Positions 37,838-47,228 are shown, counted from the stretch's first letter. The stretch is 64,000 bases of DNA from CAVTLG01 sp963802635 (GCA_963802635.1 CAWDJJ010000001.1:2790001-2854000); one strand, 5' to 3'. Numbers and translations: made by a program. The notes: generated by a model not told the origin, from the sequence alone.

Positions 37838-37924
37838 GATATACTTTCCTTCTTTCAGCCCATCAATCCAGTTTCCACTATTGTACCATATGGGACTTGC
37901 TTTCCCCACTAACCAGCCTCTTCC

Positions 37925-38089
37925 GGGTGAGCGTCAGATTTTTGCAAACGGGTAGGGGCAGCGCTTGCCTCCGCCCCACAGGCCGTCCCAGGCACATCCA
38001 GGGCGCACGCGAGGTGCGCCCCCTACCCGTTTGCTCCTGCCTCTACTCAACCGGTCAGGTGCTCCAGTGCAAAAAATTGACGGCCACCC
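37925..38089. mobile_element. Non-autonomous element (MITE), copy 1, with 9-bp target duplication
   Basis: 165 bp running from GGGTGAGCGTCAGATTTTTG to AAAAAATTGACGGCCACCC; the ends are imperfect inverted repeats. The flanks GCCTCTTCC (37916-37924) and GCCTCTTCC (38090-38098) are an exact 9-bp duplication. Inside, an inverted pair AACGGGTAGGGGC / GCCCCCTACCCGTT could form a long stem. It is nearly identical to 54670-54833 and has no coding capacity. Confidence 0.9.
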
Positions 38090-38098
38090 GCCTCTTCC

Positions 38099-38663
38099 TA
38101 GCAATAATACTGTAGGAATAGTTTCCGATCAATAGACACGTGTGCCCATTGGTCATTTACACCGCAAGCGATGATGGGTGAACGACACGACACCCACTAT
38201 CCCCTTGCCCGAAGGCGTCAGGGACTACTTTTCACATTTCCTCTTCTTGCTAATTGTTGTTCACCTCGCTTGCTTCCCACCTACTTGACGTTCTATAGGG
38301 CCTATGCAGAGTGGACTCTGCTGCCGCACCCGTCCGGCTTTTCACCATGAGAAGGAAGGTCTTCGGTACTTGCAAGATGGGATAGGTAGCCATCAATGGC
38401 TACACATGTCTATCGACTCAATGAACGTTTCTGATACGATTATTGGGTATCCTGCACACTTGCAATAGTACATCTTTTTGTCGTTACTGTCCATCTACCA
38501 GGATCAGCGCCTTTTTGCCAGATAGCATGCCACAAAAAAGCATCTTCAAACACACTTTTCCCCTTTTATTTACAAACTTCTCTCTTGTAAGCTATACTAT
38601 TCTTCAATATATGCACCGATTGAGAAAACCGTACAGCAGATTGAAAGGGATGTTAAGAAAAAC
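38099..38663. other. Gene-free stretch upstream of TIR gene
   Basis: 565 bp with only short frames. No RNA, repeat or family match recognised. Confidence 0.4.
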
Positions 38664-39191
38664 ATGGTGATGCGATCCTGCCAACATTGTTCAACAAAAA
38701 ATCGTTCAAAAGCCCGCTTTTGCCATCAATGCGGGCAGCTATTTCCTAAAGAAGTAGAAATCTTTTTCTCCTATGCACACGAGGATGAAACATTGAAAAA
38801 CGCGCTTTTAACGCATCTTAGCCTTTTGAAACGCGAGGATATCGTCAAAACCTGGCATGATCGTGACATCAATGCAGGAACAGATTGGTCATCCAGCATC
38901 GATCAGCACTTGCAAACAGCCGAGATTATTTTACTCCTGGTCAGTGCAGACTTCATGGCTTCGGATTACTGCTATAGTATTGAGATGGCACACGCGCTGA
39001 AACGTGGAACACAAGATGAAACCGTCGTCATTCCCATTATCCTGCGCCCAACTGATTGGAAAAGTGCGCCTTTTGGGGGCATCCAGGCACTACCAACAGG
39101 TTTCAAGCCAATTGTCCAATGGCCCAATAGAGATCAAGCATGGCTTGATACTGTCAAAGGTATCAGACAAGCTATCCGGGCAAACTATTAA
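38664..39191 (+). CDS. Zinc-ribbon plus TIR-domain protein
   Basis: 175 residues. Residues 6-26 form a zinc ribbon (CQHCSTKNRSKARFCHQCG, CxxC ... CxxC). The TIR domain fills the rest: VEIFFSYAHEDETLKNALLT, WHDRDINAGTDWSSSIDQHL, IILLLVSADFMASDYCYSIE with the putative catalytic Glu, then VVIPIILRPTDW and the C-terminal helix. It is soluble. Bacterial TIR domains are often NADases in anti-phage systems or signalling adaptors; here no sensor partner is adjacent. An uncertain ribosome site (AAGGGATG) is about 12 nt away. Confidence 0.82.
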   Translation: MVMRSCQHCSTKNRSKARFCHQCGQLFPKEVEIFFSYAHEDETLKNALLTHLSLLKREDIVKTWHDRDINAGTDWSSSIDQHLQTAEIILLLVSADFMASDYCYSIEMAHALKRGTQDETVVIPIILRPTDWKSAPFGGIQALPTGFKPIVQWPNRDQAWLDTVKGIRQAIRANY

Positions 39192-39242
39192 AGAAAACGT
39201 CTGTGCCATGTCTCTCACCGCCAGCACTCAGATGGTGTCATC

Positions 39243-39626
39243 TCAATATAATTCATCGCGGCTGAGGTTGCGCCGTTCCGTTTGTTCCTCGTCTTTCACG
39301 CACAACGTCGCCCATGGCATGGCTTCCAGCCGTTTCTCAGGTATAGGCTGACCACAAACGGTACAATAGCCATATGTCCCATCCTCTATACGCTTGAGCG
39401 CGGCCTGCACTTCAACCAGCAGCTCCTGTTCGTTGGCAGCCACAGGCTGCTCTTGATCCTTTTCGACGGTATCTACTGCGATATCTTCCATATCCTCTGG
39501 TCCAGTGTCTGCTTCCACAATATGCTCAGATGGGGGACGAGCTTCGGTTAAGTCTGCAAGACTTTTCTCTAGCTCGGCTCGTTTAGCTTCCAGGCGTTTT
39601 TTCATTTCGTGTATATTGATTGCCAT
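39243..39626 (-). CDS. DksA/TraR-type zinc-finger protein
   Basis: 127 residues: a helical hairpin (EMKKRLEAKRAELEKSLADL) and the C-terminal finger YGYCTVCGQPIPEKRLEAMP, then WATLCVKDEEQ. Three of the four usual Cys are present; the last position is Asp (CVKD instead of CxxC). DksA-type proteins act at the RNA polymerase secondary channel. The acidic linker (DTGPEDMEDIAVD) is as in TraR/YteA-like members. Family call good, function less so. Confidence 0.82.
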   Translation of the reverse strand: MAINIHEMKKRLEAKRAELEKSLADLTEARPPSEHIVEADTGPEDMEDIAVDTVEKDQEQPVAANEQELLVEVQAALKRIEDGTYGYCTVCGQPIPEKRLEAMPWATLCVKDEEQTERRNLSRDELY

Positions 39627-39790
39627 AGACTTAATCCATCCTTTCTACAAGCTTGCTGAAGTTTACACGTTGCTTATCCTTTTGCAGTCTCACGATAGTC
39701 TCACTTGACCAGACAGAGTCAGCCGATCCCCAAGGAGGTTTGTCTCCTCGTCATGGGTATCAGCTCTTGCCCGTCCGACTGCGACAAACG

Positions 39791-40804
39791 CTAACCCCAA
39801 CGATTCCTGATTCTGGGTAGAATCTCTTGTGCGTACAGTTGCAGAAAACGCGACTGGTCATCGCCTGGTGCATGAAAAATCAGATGGGTGAAGCCCAGCT
39901 CGATATACGGGCGGATCTGTTCTATATGTTCTTCGGGATCACTGGAGACCAACCAGCGACGATGAGCCTGGTCGGCCACAGCTTCAGCCTTTTTCTCCAT
40001 CTCGCGCGCATCGTGAATGGCAACTTTATCTTCTGCAGGCAGAGCCAATGCCGCCCAGATGCGTGTGTCAGCCAATGCGCGTTCTTTATCCCTGTCAAAT
40101 GAGACTTTGACTTCAATGGTGCGTTCGATGCTGGCAGGGTCGCGACCAGCGGCCCGCGCACCTTCGGCGACGGCTGGCAGGAGTTGATCGCGGTAGAGTT
40201 CATCACCTTTGCCCGAGGTACAGATGAAGCCATCACCAACGCGACCGGCAAATTTCGCGGCCACGGGTCCGCCTGCGCTAATATAGATGGGCACAGGCTG
40301 ATCTGGACGATCATAAATCGTCGCGTTGCGTGTGTGGTAATATTGTCCATCGAATGTGACTAACTCTTCCCTCCACAAACGCTGAATAAGCTCCACTGCT
40401 TCACGTAAACGGGCCAGGCGCTCTTTCGCAGCGGGCCATTCTGCGCCTGTGACGGCTGTCTCGTTGAGGGACTCGCCTGATCCTACGCCCAGAATCATTC
40501 TCCCAGGATTCAGTTCTCCCAGCGTACCAAAGGCTTGCGCAATAACGGCTGGCGGATAGCGAAATGTTGGTGTGAGCACACTGGTTCCTAGCAAGATACG
40601 GCTAGTCCGTTCACCGACAGCTCCCAGCCAGGAGAGCGCAAAGGGGGCATGCCCATTGGTATGTCGCCAGGGTTGGAAATGATCGCTGATCCAGACACTA
40701 TCGAAACCTACTTGCTCGGCCTCGACTGCAAAGTCGAGTAATTGCCGTGGAGCAAACTGCTCGGCTGATGCCTTATAACCCAGCTTCAAAGGATGATTTG
40801 CCAT
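39791..40804 (-). CDS. fgd: F420-dependent glucose-6-phosphate dehydrogenase
   Basis: 337 residues from the ATG at 40804 (AAGGAGA 7 nt upstream). It follows the mycobacterial Fgd1 pattern closely: KLGYKASAEQFAPRQLLDFA, SDHFQPWRHTNGHAPFALSW, LGTSVLTPTFRYPPAVIAQA, AGGPVAAKFAGRVGDGFICT and a C-terminal HLIFHAPGDDQSRFL. It oxidises glucose-6-phosphate to 6-phosphogluconolactone with coenzyme F420, supplying reduced F420. It implies that the organism makes F420, though no cofactor gene is here. Related luciferase-like enzymes acting on other substrates are the alternative. Confidence 0.88.
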   Translation of the reverse strand: MANHPLKLGYKASAEQFAPRQLLDFAVEAEQVGFDSVWISDHFQPWRHTNGHAPFALSWLGAVGERTSRILLGTSVLTPTFRYPPAVIAQAFGTLGELNPGRMILGVGSGESLNETAVTGAEWPAAKERLARLREAVELIQRLWREELVTFDGQYYHTRNATIYDRPDQPVPIYISAGGPVAAKFAGRVGDGFICTSGKGDELYRDQLLPAVAEGARAAGRDPASIERTIEVKVSFDRDKERALADTRIWAALALPAEDKVAIHDAREMEKKAEAVADQAHRRWLVSSDPEEHIEQIRPYIELGFTHLIFHAPGDDQSRFLQLYAQEILPRIRNRWG

Positions 40805-40998
40805 GCTAGAGTCTCCTTCAGACGCAATTTCGCAGAAGCATATACTTTTTATCCTACCACATAAACACACGCCGTCTCGCGTTTTATTTCGCCACTCCGT
40901 CAAGCCAATAACGCCAATTAAGGAGGTCACGAAGACTATTCTCCTTGCATCTTCTGAAACTTTTGTCTCTCAATAATAATTCACAAGCCTTAGCATCC

Positions 40999-41524
40999 TT
41001 ATTCCACCTGGATTGCTTCGATGACCATATCAATATGTACTTCGTAACCTACTAGAATTATTCCTGCCTGGCTCTGATTAAACGTCATGCCAAAATCGCG
41101 ACGGTCGATTACCGTAACTGCACGTACGCCAATGCGCCACGCTCCGGCCAATATGTCTTGACTGACGCCAGTATATATGACATGCAATTGCCCGAAACGT
41201 GTCACTCCATGCAACGATAAGTTGCCCCCAACAATGAAGCGCTTCTGGTCTATAGACTTTACTTGAGTACTTTCAAATTCAATAGTTGGATATTTGGAGA
41301 TTTCAAAAAAGTCGGCGGTGCGCAGGTGAACGTCGCGTTGAGAAGCGCCAGTAGTAATACTGTCGGCCATAATCTTCGCTCTTACCGACGAATGTTCTGG
41401 ATGCTTTGAATCTCAGCTCGATTGTGCCATACACATCCGTGAAATGGCCCCTGACCGCAGCAACCTTCAGATGCTGGACGGAAAATTCGACGGTGCTGTG
41501 TAAACGATCTATTTCCCAAGACAT
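40999..41524 (-). pseudogene. YceI-family protein, frameshifted
   Basis: From the ATG at 41524 (AGAGGTG about 9 nt upstream): SWEIDRLHSTVEFSVQHLKV and TDVYGTIELRFK, then frame loss. The other frame continues HPEHSSVRAKIMADSITTGA and on to FGMTFNQSQAGIILVGYEVH, ending at 40999. Removing one A from the run at 41405-41407 joins them into a typical YceI lipocalin-like barrel of about 174 residues. YceI proteins bind isoprenoid-like lipids. There is no signal peptide, so it is probably cytoplasmic. Confidence 0.85.
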
Positions 41525-42201
41525 AACAATATCACCTCTTAAAACCCTGTGTATTTGATATTCCACCATGTCCTTCTATAGCTCAGCGGATACCATAGTG
41601 AGCAAACTACAAAGCTTTGTAAAGATGGAATAAGAAACCTACATTAAACAATGTCTATATACCCTGGCAGGTACTAATCACCGGTACACTGAGACTCAAG
41701 TCTTTCCACGGTTAGACAGTCAAAGATTTTCCTTGATAGGTCCACTTGAAAGATTTAGCTGTTTGATTGTAATAACCAATAAAAGCCAGGACCTTGGCCT
41801 CTAACTCTTCAACAGAAACAAATATTGAAATATACGTCTAAATAGTTATTGCTTGAAAAGAATTTATCGTTTACCTCTAAAGCATTATCTTTCGCTGACT
41901 CAAAATCGATTATAACAAACTTAAGCCGGTCAAGCAATGCTTCAGTTTATATTAGGTACTAATCAGAGCTTGTGAGTTATTGCTGAGAGGGTCTCTTAGG
42001 CAGTAATAAATCAAAAGCCTGGCAAGGATGGGAAGCAAACGTGTCAAGGATGTCTTGAGTCGCTATGTCGATGGCGCTTAGCAAGACCGAGACCGGAAAC
42101 GTTGCTTTGCGCTCAAAATACATTCTAACTAGCTTCTTGCCATGACAATGAACAATCGTTATACTTGTAAATATTTCTATACCAATGTGAGGACATATTT
42201 T
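41525..42201. other. Gene-poor stretch between yceI and TIR gene
   Basis: 677 bp, AT-rich. A 76-codon minus frame at 41977-42207 lacks a ribosome site and a known family, so I do not call it. TGAGGA at 42188 precedes an ATG at 42202 (see next feature). Confidence 0.4.
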
Positions 42202-42249
42202 ATGCATTAGTCTCAGAACAATGGCGCATGCAGGGTTTCTAACGCACCA

Positions 42250-43401
42250 TTGACATTATTTTTTTCATATGCCTCTGAAGACGAGATACTTTATGCAGAA
42301 TTGGAAAAGCACCTGATTCTGTTACAAAGGGAGGGCATAATTGCGAGCTGGTCTAAACGCAAGATCGCTCCTGGAGTAGATTGGGTCCATGAGACGGATA
42401 ATCATCTTGATGCTGCAGCTCTTATTCTCTTGTTGATCAGCCCTGACTTTATGGCCTCTGACTACTGTTATGGTTTTGAGATGACTCGCGCTCTGGAGCG
42501 GGCTAGTCACGGTACAACGCGGGTGATTCCTATTTTACTGCGCCCAATTGATTGGACAGGCGCACCATTTGCACGTCTTTCATGCTTACCGGCTAACGGC
42601 AAGGCCATCACAAGCTGGTCAAACACAGATGAAGCTTTTAAGACTATTGCTAAGGAAATTCGCTCTGTGGTTGAGACGCTACAAGCTGAGACTGATGCTC
42701 CTCAACAAGGTCAGGATAATGATCAAGATGGTAACGAAAGCCACTCTCTGCAGATCCGTTCCAACGGAAGTTTCTGGCGACGCAATCGTTGGTTTCTTAT
42801 TGCCTCTATCGCGGTGCTGGTAGCCCTGTTTTTTGCCTTTACAACCGTGTATCTGTTAGTGAATCACTCAGCCCCAAAAGACACACCATCTACTATCATC
42901 CCTGCCGCCAACACCCCATCCACGCAACCTGTAACGACGCCGGTCGTGCAACCAACCGACACATCTACAATCAGCGCTACCGTTGTGGCGTCACCGCCAG
43001 CTTCAACTGCAAACTTATCACCCACGACAAAAAACCATCAGTTTATCTGTTTGACTGATTGCGATAGCAAGTTCAGCGTGGTGCTTAATGACCTGACGGT
43101 GAATACTACTAGCCAGACGATGAACTGGGACTTTACCATCACAGACAATGGAGACCTATGTAGTACTATGGTTGGTAGTCTGACACTTGAGGCACCGACA
43201 GGAGATCAACTTCGAGCCAATGGAGGGTCATTTACCACGAGCAACACGATCAATGCAGGACAGACTTTGCCAGAAGAAGCAACTTTCTCATCCATACCTA
43301 CTCAAAATGTGCAGTACCAGATCGAGTTCCAGATGTCTTGCAGTGATTATACAGGGAATAATCATACTGGGACCTATCAAGTAGAATTATTCGAATACTA
43401 A
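42250..43401 (+). CDS. TIR-domain protein with membrane helix and extracytoplasmic domain
   Basis: 383 residues if begun at TTG 42250. The TIR domain covers about 1-140 (LFFSYASEDEILYAELEKHL, LLLISPDFMASDYCYGFEMT with the catalytic-type Glu, RVIPILLRPIDW). An acidic linker DAPQQGQDNDQDGNESHSLQ leads to one membrane helix (about 178-202), then a Thr/Pro/Ser-rich stalk and a beta-rich domain with three or four Cys. The likely original start is the ATG at 42202 with TGAGGA 8 nt upstream, but its third codon is TAG; the next in-frame initiator is TTG 42250 with no good ribosome site. It may be weakly expressed or newly broken. The topology puts TIR inside and the beta domain outside. Confidence 0.75.
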   Translation: MTLFFSYASEDEILYAELEKHLILLQREGIIASWSKRKIAPGVDWVHETDNHLDAAALILLLISPDFMASDYCYGFEMTRALERASHGTTRVIPILLRPIDWTGAPFARLSCLPANGKAITSWSNTDEAFKTIAKEIRSVVETLQAETDAPQQGQDNDQDGNESHSLQIRSNGSFWRRNRWFLIASIAVLVALFFAFTTVYLLVNHSAPKDTPSTIIPAANTPSTQPVTTPVVQPTDTSTISATVVASPPASTANLSPTTKNHQFICLTDCDSKFSVVLNDLTVNTTSQTMNWDFTITDNGDLCSTMVGSLTLEAPTGDQLRANGGSFTTSNTINAGQTLPEEATFSSIPTQNVQYQIEFQMSCSDYTGNNHTGTYQVELFEY

Positions 43402-43482
43402 AACAACACTACAATAGTTGTGGGAAATGGTATTGTCTTTGTGCAATAGCACCTTGCTCATTTCCCACAAAAATTATTGCTG

Positions 43483-43704
43483 CTATTCAGTAGAGGGCAC
43501 CTGCCATACATGCACAACACCATCTAATCCACCCGATGCAATGCGCGTACCATCAGGGGACCATGCTACAGCCCAAACCTTATGTGAGTGAGAGTCGTAT
43601 TTGTATAGTTCTTGTCCCCCTGCTATCGGGCCTGCTGGTTGCAGAGAGTGGTTTTCGTTATCATCTTGATCATCGTCCTGATCTTGATGAGGAGCATCGT
43701 ACAT
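43483..43704 (-). CDS. Single WD40-blade protein, fragment of a TIR-WD40 type gene
   Basis: 73 residues from the ATG at 43704, with AGAGGAG 7 nt upstream. The first 21 residues (DAPHQDQDDDQDDNENHSLQ) match the acidic linker of the neighbouring TIR protein. One full WD40 blade follows (KVWAVAWSPDGTRIASGGLD, then VVHVWQ). WD40 propellers need about seven blades, so this is a remnant, probably of a TIR-linker-WD40 protein, that kept or gained a translation start. It is convergent with the TIR gene, stops 81 bp apart. Confidence 0.6.
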   Translation of the reverse strand: MYDAPHQDQDDDQDDNENHSLQPAGPIAGGQELYKYDSHSHKVWAVAWSPDGTRIASGGLDGVVHVWQVPSTE

Positions 43705-44253
43705 ATACTTGCTCCTCTATGAATAGATTTATTTCTATTCAACCCTAAATTAAAATGAACAGTTAAAGTGCTTCCTGCTTCTCTTTAGAATCGCCCTTGG
43801 CTGCTTGCATCCGATTATACATCCTTTGCCTGCTGAGCGTAAATACTTCTATCCTGAATGGCTAAATAGGGGAAGTTCAACTTAATAGCGATCATTGCCT
43901 CTCATGCTATTCCCTTCTAGGATCAGTTGATAATGCTTGGCTGTCTCCTTTTTTAGTTAACTTTACGGTGCATTTCACAACGCTTCAACGGCGTTTAGGG
44001 GGCATCTTCGGGGCATATCTTCTTCTACTCTTCCGCCCGGCTTGATCCTTCCTCAGCCATACTCATCGAGCAATCGCTCGTTTGAGCTACAGCAGAGCAC
44101 ACAGCTACAAACAGCACACCGACTCCCAGGAGCATAATACTGTTTTATAATGCCGCAACAACAGACATTCAGGGCTGCAAGGGCTTGCCCAATATGCTAT
44201 GCTTAGTGTGCAGTATCCTCAACGGATCAAAGAAACAGGAAGTATACGTTTGT
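43705..44253. other. Gene-free stretch upstream of glgB
   Basis: 549 bp. No supported gene, RNA or repeat; presumably holds the glgB promoter. Confidence 0.4.
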
Positions 44254-46308
44254 ATGACAGCATCACCCATTCCGCAACAACCAGGCGACCCGCAACAGCC
44301 CTCAGCAGTCGCCCACGAAATCCCTTCCATACTCAGTGAGTTCGATCTCTACTTGTTTGGACAGGGCAAGCATTATCGTCTCTACGAGAAGATGGGGGCG
44401 CATCCACGCGTCGTGCAAGGTATATCCGGCGTCAACTTCGCCGTCTGGGCACCCAACGCGCTATCGGTATCCGTCATCGGCGATTTTAATAACTGGAATC
44501 GTGCCTCCAATCCGCTGTCTCTGCGTCATCACGACCTGGGCATCTGGGAATGCTTTGTACCAGGATTACAGGTAGGCACACTGTATAAATATGCCCTCTA
44601 TTCACGCTTCAACGGCTATACAGCCGATAAAATCGACCCCTATGGCTTTGCGGCTGAGCTACGTCCACAGACGGCCAGCGTCGTGGCTGACATCCATACC
44701 CATACCTGGCAAGATGCAACATGGATGCAGCAACGTGCACAGCAACAGGATCTCAGTTCCCCCATCTCCATCTATGAAGTCCACCTGGGTTCATGGCGAC
44801 ACATCCCCGAGCGACATCAAGCCGGTGCCAGCGAGGAGGATCGCTTTATGACCTATCGCGAGTTGGCACATACGCTGGCAGAGTATGTAAAAGATCTGGG
44901 CTTTACGCATGTTGAGCTGATGCCAATCACTGAATATCCTTTTGATGGCTCCTGGGGCTATCAGGTCACGGGCTATTACGCACCAACCAGTCGTTTTGGT
45001 TCGCCCGCAGACTTTCAATACTTCGTCGACGTCTTACATCAGCATGGCATCGGCGTCATACTAGATTGGGTACCCTCGCACTTCCCCAAAGATGGGCACG
45101 CCTTGAGCTACTTCGATGGCACGCACCTGTACGAATACGCGGACCCACGCAAGGGTGAGCATAAGCAATGGGGCACATATGTCTTCGATTATGGACGCAG
45201 CGAGGTACGTAACTTTCTGCTCGCCAGCGCGTTATTCTGGCTACGCGAGTACCACATCGACGGACTGCGCGTGGACGCAGTGGCCTCGATGCTCTATCTC
45301 GACTACATGCGTGAACCTGACGAGCGCATAACCAATCAGTACGGCGGACGCGAGCATCTGGAGGCCGTGGACTTTCTGCGCCAGCTCAACGAAGCAGTCT
45401 ATGCCGAAGTCCCCGGAACTATTACTATCGCAGAAGAATCGACTGCGTGGCCTTTAGTCTCACGCCCTACCTATGTGGGGGGTCTCGGCTTCACATTTAA
45501 ATGGAATATGGGTTGGATGCATGATATGCTCGACTATATGCACCTGGACCCTCTTTACCGCCGTTATCGACATAATAACATCACTTTTTCGTTAATGTAT
45601 GCTTTTTCTGAAAATTTTGTCTTGCCGCTCTCTCATGACGAAGTTGTGCACATGAAAGGCTCGCTGATCAACAAAATGCCTGGCGATCTGTGGCAGCGTT
45701 TCGCCAATTTGCGCGCCTTCTTTGGCTACATGTGGGGACATCCAGGCAAAAAGCTGCTCTTCATGGGCGGTGAATTTGCTCAATGGAGTGAGTGGAACTT
45801 CAAAGAAAGCCTGGATTGGCATTTACTCGCGCCGCCCAGTGATCCACGCCACGCCCAGTTACGGGATTATGTACGCAGTCTCAACCAGCTTTACCAGCGC
45901 GAACCGGCACTGAGTGATCTGGATAACGAGTCCGCAGGCTTTGCCTGGATCGATTGCTATGATACGGATAATAGCGTCATTTCTTTTATGCGTCACGGCA
46001 AACATAGCGAAGATACGCTTGTTTTCATCTGTAATTTTACGCCAGTGCCCCGTTATGGCTATCGAGTAGGCGTACCGGAGGCGGGAGAGTATGATGAGCT
46101 AGTTAATAGTGATGATGTACGCTATGGAGGCAGTGGTCTGGTCAATAATCAGACCATGCCCAGCGCGCCAACATACTGGCAATCTTGTCCCCACTCACTA
46201 CTTTTAACGCTATCACCACTAAGCACTATCATATTGAAGCGACGTCCCAGTGCAGTGGCAGGAGGAACGACACACGATGAGTCGCAACAAGTACAACTGG
46301 AGCAATGA
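44254..46308 (+). CDS. glgB: 1,4-alpha-glucan branching enzyme
   Basis: 684 residues from the ATG at 44254 (AGGAAG 11 nt upstream). An N-terminal CBM48 domain (GVNFAVWAPNALSVSVIGDF, NNWN) precedes the GH13 barrel. Catalytic regions: LDWVPSHFPKDG, DGLRVDAVASMLYLDY (nucleophile Asp), ITIAEESTAWP (acid/base Glu) and LPLSHDEVVHMKGS. The C-terminal all-beta domain ends the protein. It moves alpha-1,4 glucan chains to make alpha-1,6 branches in glycogen. No other glycogen gene is adjacent. It overlaps the next gene by 32 bp, so they are cotranscribed. Confidence 0.95.
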   Translation: MTASPIPQQPGDPQQPSAVAHEIPSILSEFDLYLFGQGKHYRLYEKMGAHPRVVQGISGVNFAVWAPNALSVSVIGDFNNWNRASNPLSLRHHDLGIWECFVPGLQVGTLYKYALYSRFNGYTADKIDPYGFAAELRPQTASVVADIHTHTWQDATWMQQRAQQQDLSSPISIYEVHLGSWRHIPERHQAGASEEDRFMTYRELAHTLAEYVKDLGFTHVELMPITEYPFDGSWGYQVTGYYAPTSRFGSPADFQYFVDVLHQHGIGVILDWVPSHFPKDGHALSYFDGTHLYEYADPRKGEHKQWGTYVFDYGRSEVRNFLLASALFWLREYHIDGLRVDAVASMLYLDYMREPDERITNQYGGREHLEAVDFLRQLNEAVYAEVPGTITIAEESTAWPLVSRPTYVGGLGFTFKWNMGWMHDMLDYMHLDPLYRRYRHNNITFSLMYAFSENFVLPLSHDEVVHMKGSLINKMPGDLWQRFANLRAFFGYMWGHPGKKLLFMGGEFAQWSEWNFKESLDWHLLAPPSDPRHAQLRDYVRSLNQLYQREPALSDLDNESAGFAWIDCYDTDNSVISFMRHGKHSEDTLVFICNFTPVPRYGYRVGVPEAGEYDELVNSDDVRYGGSGLVNNQTMPSAPTYWQSCPHSLLLTLSPLSTIILKRRPSAVAGGTTHDESQQVQLEQ

Positions 46309-47152
46309 GCAGCCAAAGGGCCGATTGAATAGAGCCAAAAAAAACGGGCATGTCACTGAAGATGAACGATTATTGAGTCGCCCGACCCAACCTTTAGTCA
46401 GCCCGGACAAACCCATACCGCAGGAACGCATTGAGGAACTGGAGCACTCACTCGAACGTGCACACCACTTCGACTTTACTGTCACCGATCCCTGGCGTGT
46501 TTTCCGCATCATGAGTGAATTCGTCGAAGGCTTTGACGCGTTGTCACATGTTCCGCCGTCGGTGGCCTTTTTCGGCTCTGCGCGCACCAAATGCGACGAT
46601 CCGATGTACTCGGAAGCGATAGAAACGGCGCATATGCTCGCACAGGCAGGTTTCGGCATTATCACAGGCGGTGGTCCTGGCATCATGGAAGCGGCCAACA
46701 AAGGCGCGCAGGAAGGCGGCAATTGCTCTATCGGCTGCAATATCGAGCTACCTTTTGAGCAAGCATCTAATGCTTACCTCGACATTTCGCTCGATTTCAG
46801 CTACTTCTTTGTGCGTAAAACGATGTTTATCAAATACTCGAACGCATTCATTATCTTCCCCGGCGGCTTCGGGACCATGGACGAGCTTTTTGAGGCCATC
46901 ACGCTGATCCAGACGAAAAAAGTCAAGCATTTCCCGGTTATTCTCTACAACTCGCAGTACTGGGGCGGATTGGTGAACTGGATTCGCGATAGTATGCTCA
47001 GCACAGAAAAGATATCGTCTGAAGATATCGATCTACTCTGCCTCTCTGATAGTCCGAAGCAGACCTGTGACATCGTTGTGGCTGCGTACGAGGAGAGCTG
47101 CCGCCAGGAGCGCGAGCACCCTCTCGGCTACCGGGAACAATCTATCCGCTAA
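46277..47152 (+). CDS. LOG-family nucleotide phosphoribohydrolase
   Basis: 291 residues from the ATG at 46277 (GGAGGA about 10 nt upstream). The LOG signature is present: GIITGGGPGIMEAANKGA and FPGGFGTMDELFEA. An N-terminal extension of about 70 residues is charged. Family members release free base from nucleoside 5'-monophosphates (cytokinin-type activity). Its start lies inside the glgB 3' end; the link to glycogen branching is not obvious. A strong hairpin follows. Confidence 0.88.
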   Translation: MSRNKYNWSNEQPKGRLNRAKKNGHVTEDERLLSRPTQPLVSPDKPIPQERIEELEHSLERAHHFDFTVTDPWRVFRIMSEFVEGFDALSHVPPSVAFFGSARTKCDDPMYSEAIETAHMLAQAGFGIITGGGPGIMEAANKGAQEGGNCSIGCNIELPFEQASNAYLDISLDFSYFFVRKTMFIKYSNAFIIFPGGFGTMDELFEAITLIQTKKVKHFPVILYNSQYWGGLVNWIRDSMLSTEKISSEDIDLLCLSDSPKQTCDIVVAAYEESCRQEREHPLGYREQSIR

Positions 47153-47182
47153 CGCTCCCTCTACAGCGCAGGCAAACGTCCA

Positions 47183-47228
47183 ATAAACCACCTCACCTAT
47201 GGCTATAGAGATCGGGGAGGTGGTTTAT
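47183..47228 (+). terminator. Strong hairpin after the glgB-LOG operon
   Basis: A perfect 12-bp inverted repeat ATAAACCACCTC / GAGGTGGTTTAT with a 22-nt loop, 30 bp past the LOG-gene stop. There is no U-tract (CGCGGAAC follows), so intrinsic termination is uncertain, but position and strength fit. Confidence 0.5.

Noticed and set aside
41977..42207. 76-codon minus frame upstream of the TIR gene
   Set aside because: No ribosome site, no family, and it overlaps the TIR gene's own start region.
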